Positions 6,455 through 7,622 of a stretch of 7,622 nt of DNA are shown here, in pieces (the first letter of the stretch is position 1; every line of letters starts with the position of its first letter). A program made the translations under genes and the position numbers. Under the pieces are notes generated by a model. The model had not been told where the DNA came from. It worked only from the letters and a program-made list of their open reading frames with translations, and ran no database searches. This DNA comes from Acidobacteriota bacterium (GTDB taxonomy: Bacteria > Acidobacteriota > Terriglobia > UBA7540), in contig JAJYJL010000341.1 of assembly GCA_021789565.1 (NCBI GenBank), positions 1-7,622 of the forward strand, in the 5' to 3' direction.

Positions 6455-7480
6455 TCACCTGCGGCGCTGCCGCCCAGGCATCGCGCTGCTTTCCCAGCCT
6501 TCCACCGCTCCAATCGGCCGTACGATGGTGTCATACAGGCCGTAAATGCTCTGAAATTTATTTCCCTTACTGTCCACGAGCCGAAGACGAAAATACGGAA
6601 CGTTATTGATGTGCCCCACCTGGATGGGGAAACTGCCCGCCAATCCACCCTTGACGAACGATGTGACATAATGATGCGCTCGCAGTGACCAGGTGAACAC
6701 GCGAATATGGGTGAAATCGAAATCAACCGATCCTTCACGGTCGGCTGCAAGATACTGGGGAACGTTGGTGTTTCCATCACGGACGGTATTCAGGACAAAC
6801 CAGGCGACCGTATTGTAATCTGCCGCGTACTGCGAAAGACCCTGGGGAATATCGAGCGTGATCAGGCGGCCCAAAACCCATCCCGCGCGGACGTCAGATT
6901 GCACCAGATACCATGCGTCAGCCTTCGGGGCAGAGGACGCTGATTGCTTCGTTCCACCGCCGGGCGGGTTTCTTGCCACCATGCGGCGATCAAACACACC
7001 CAGGTCCTGGCCCTGCGTCAGCATTCCGAGTTCCGGCGCATCGCGGTCAGGCTCCAGGTGAATGTTGGCGGCCAGCACTGTGTGCCCCGTTGCCTGGACC
7101 TGCATGCCGGAGAGTTGATGCAGGAGTTTCTGGCCGGCCTCGTAAATATTCGACGGGACCAGTTCCCTGGTGATTACCCAGCCTTCGCTGCCGCTGCCCG
7201 CTCGAACTTTTGCCCAGGCTCCTTCCTTCTTCAAGACCTCGACCCGGTCGCCGTACTTCAGCATGGCAAGCACCTTGTGGACGACTGCGGGCGTGTCCAG
7301 CAGATCGAGTGACGGCGAAGTTACATACTCCGCCTCAAGCACAGCAACGGAACCGGGACTGCGGAACCAGTGATAATAAACACCCATAATCACTGCCAGT
7401 GCGACGCATGAAATGATGACGATGGACCTGGTCCTAATGGGTTCCCTCCCGGTTCTAGAAACGAAAACAGATTCAGGCAC
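6455..7480 (-). CDS. Membrane-anchored protein with two SH3-like domains and an unassigned C-terminal domain
   Basis: A 341-residue protein. A basic N-terminus (RTGREPIRTR) precedes one membrane helix at about 19-38 (SIVIISCVALAVIMGVYYHW), so the rest should lie outside the cytoplasmic membrane. Two bacterial SH3-like repeats follow: about 50-107, with hallmark GDRVEVL, WAKVRA and EGWV; and about 133-207, with LTQGQDLGVF, AWYLVQ and AGWVLGRL, carrying a Gly/Ser/Pro-rich loop (172-186). Such domains often bind cell-wall peptides or other proteins. Residues about 212-330 form a third domain I do not recognise; it has aromatic-rich strands such as VDFDFTHIRVFTW and VPYFRLRLVDSKGNKF. No catalytic motif is seen. 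The start is GTG 7480, the first possible start after an in-frame TGA two codons upstream; the ribosome binding site is weak. It is the first gene of the minus-strand cluster. Confidence 0.78.
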   Translation of the reverse strand: MPESVFVSRTGREPIRTRSIVIISCVALAVIMGVYYHWFRSPGSVAVLEAEYVTSPSLDLLDTPAVVHKVLAMLKYGDRVEVLKKEGAWAKVRAGSGSEGWVITRELVPSNIYEAGQKLLHQLSGMQVQATGHTVLAANIHLEPDRDAPELGMLTQGQDLGVFDRRMVARNPPGGGTKQSASSAPKADAWYLVQSDVRAGWVLGRLITLDIPQGLSQYAADYNTVAWFVLNTVRDGNTNVPQYLAADREGSVDFDFTHIRVFTWSLRAHHYVTSFVKGGLAGSFPIQVGHINNVPYFRLRLVDSKGNKFQSIYGLYDTIVRPIGAVEGWESSAMPGRQRRR

Positions 7481-7622
7481 CCGCTGTCAGCAAATGGGTC
7501 TTGTCCTTCGTGCAGAACGCCAGCCTTCCCCGGCGGCCTGACGAATATCTCGCTGTGTATATTACAACTGCCATGGCTGAATGGAAAGCGTTTTTGGGTT
7601 GTCTGGAAGTATCGGTTTTAGG
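7481..7622 (-). other. Upstream region of the minus-strand cluster
   Basis: About 140 bases with no credible complete gene; it runs off the window. It holds the candidate promoter for the four-gene cluster and presumably its 5' untranslated leader. An ATG on the plus strand at 7573 opens a frame that runs off the window edge, but it lacks a ribosome binding site and is too short to judge. Confidence 0.4.
7559..7587 (-). promoter_or_regulatory. Candidate sigma70-type promoter for the minus-strand cluster
   Basis: On the minus strand TTTCCA (7582-7587) and TAATAT (7559-7564) are separated by exactly 17 bases; each matches its consensus box at 4 of 6 positions. The spacing and the position, about 80 bases upstream of the first gene, are suitable. 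Such matches also arise by chance, so this is a candidate only. Confidence 0.35.

Noticed and set aside
7573..7622. A possible divergent gene starting at ATG 7573 on the plus strand
   Set aside because: Only about 16 codons are visible, with no ribosome binding site, and it would overlap the candidate promoter of the minus-strand cluster.
1..7622. CRISPR array, tRNA, rRNA or known riboswitch
   Set aside because: No regularly spaced repeats, cloverleaf-like segments or recognisable conserved RNA motifs were seen on either strand.

Overview
This window looks like ordinary chromosomal DNA of a GC-rich, non-enteric Gram-negative bacterium, most likely a member of the Acidobacteriota. That placement rests on the style of the proteins: a stand-alone PilZ protein of the type common in that phylum, a small exported DUF5666-like protein, and a membrane-anchored double-SH3 protein with a lineage-specific tail. 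It is an inference, because no rRNA or marker gene is present.

Layout. (1) Positions 1-1348, plus strand: the 3' end of one GT4-type glycosyltransferase, followed 2 bases later by a second complete glycosyltransferase. This looks like the tail of a surface polysaccharide cluster. (2) About 1349-2206: a decayed insertion region. It holds the N-terminal third of an IS256/mutator-family transposase, broken by two in-frame TAG codons and cut off near 1880, followed by about 320 bases without a credible gene that contain a 15-base imperfect direct repeat. (3) 2207-3018, plus strand: a small PilZ-domain protein, then a small exported protein. (4) 3031-7480, minus strand, convergent with region 3: a tight four-gene cluster read from right to left. 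It encodes a membrane-anchored double-SH3 protein, a PlsC-like membrane acyltransferase homologue whose catalytic HX4D motif is degenerate, a creatininase-family amidohydrolase with an unusual C-terminal membrane anchor, and an ornithine cyclodeaminase/mu-crystallin family NAD(P) enzyme. Gaps are about 48, 13 and 12 bases, so co-transcription is likely. A plausible sigma70-type promoter lies upstream at about 7559-7587.

How the genes may work together. The two glycosyltransferases probably act one after the other on the same glycan. Three of the four minus-strand proteins have predicted membrane segments, and two belong to families acting on amide and amine/imine substrates. The cluster could therefore be a membrane-associated pathway working on an amino-acid-derived or acylated compound. 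No substrate can be read from the sequence, and the link is inference from gene order only. The most noteworthy observations are the catalytically degenerate acyltransferase, the tail-anchored creatininase homologue, and their apparent operon with the other two genes.
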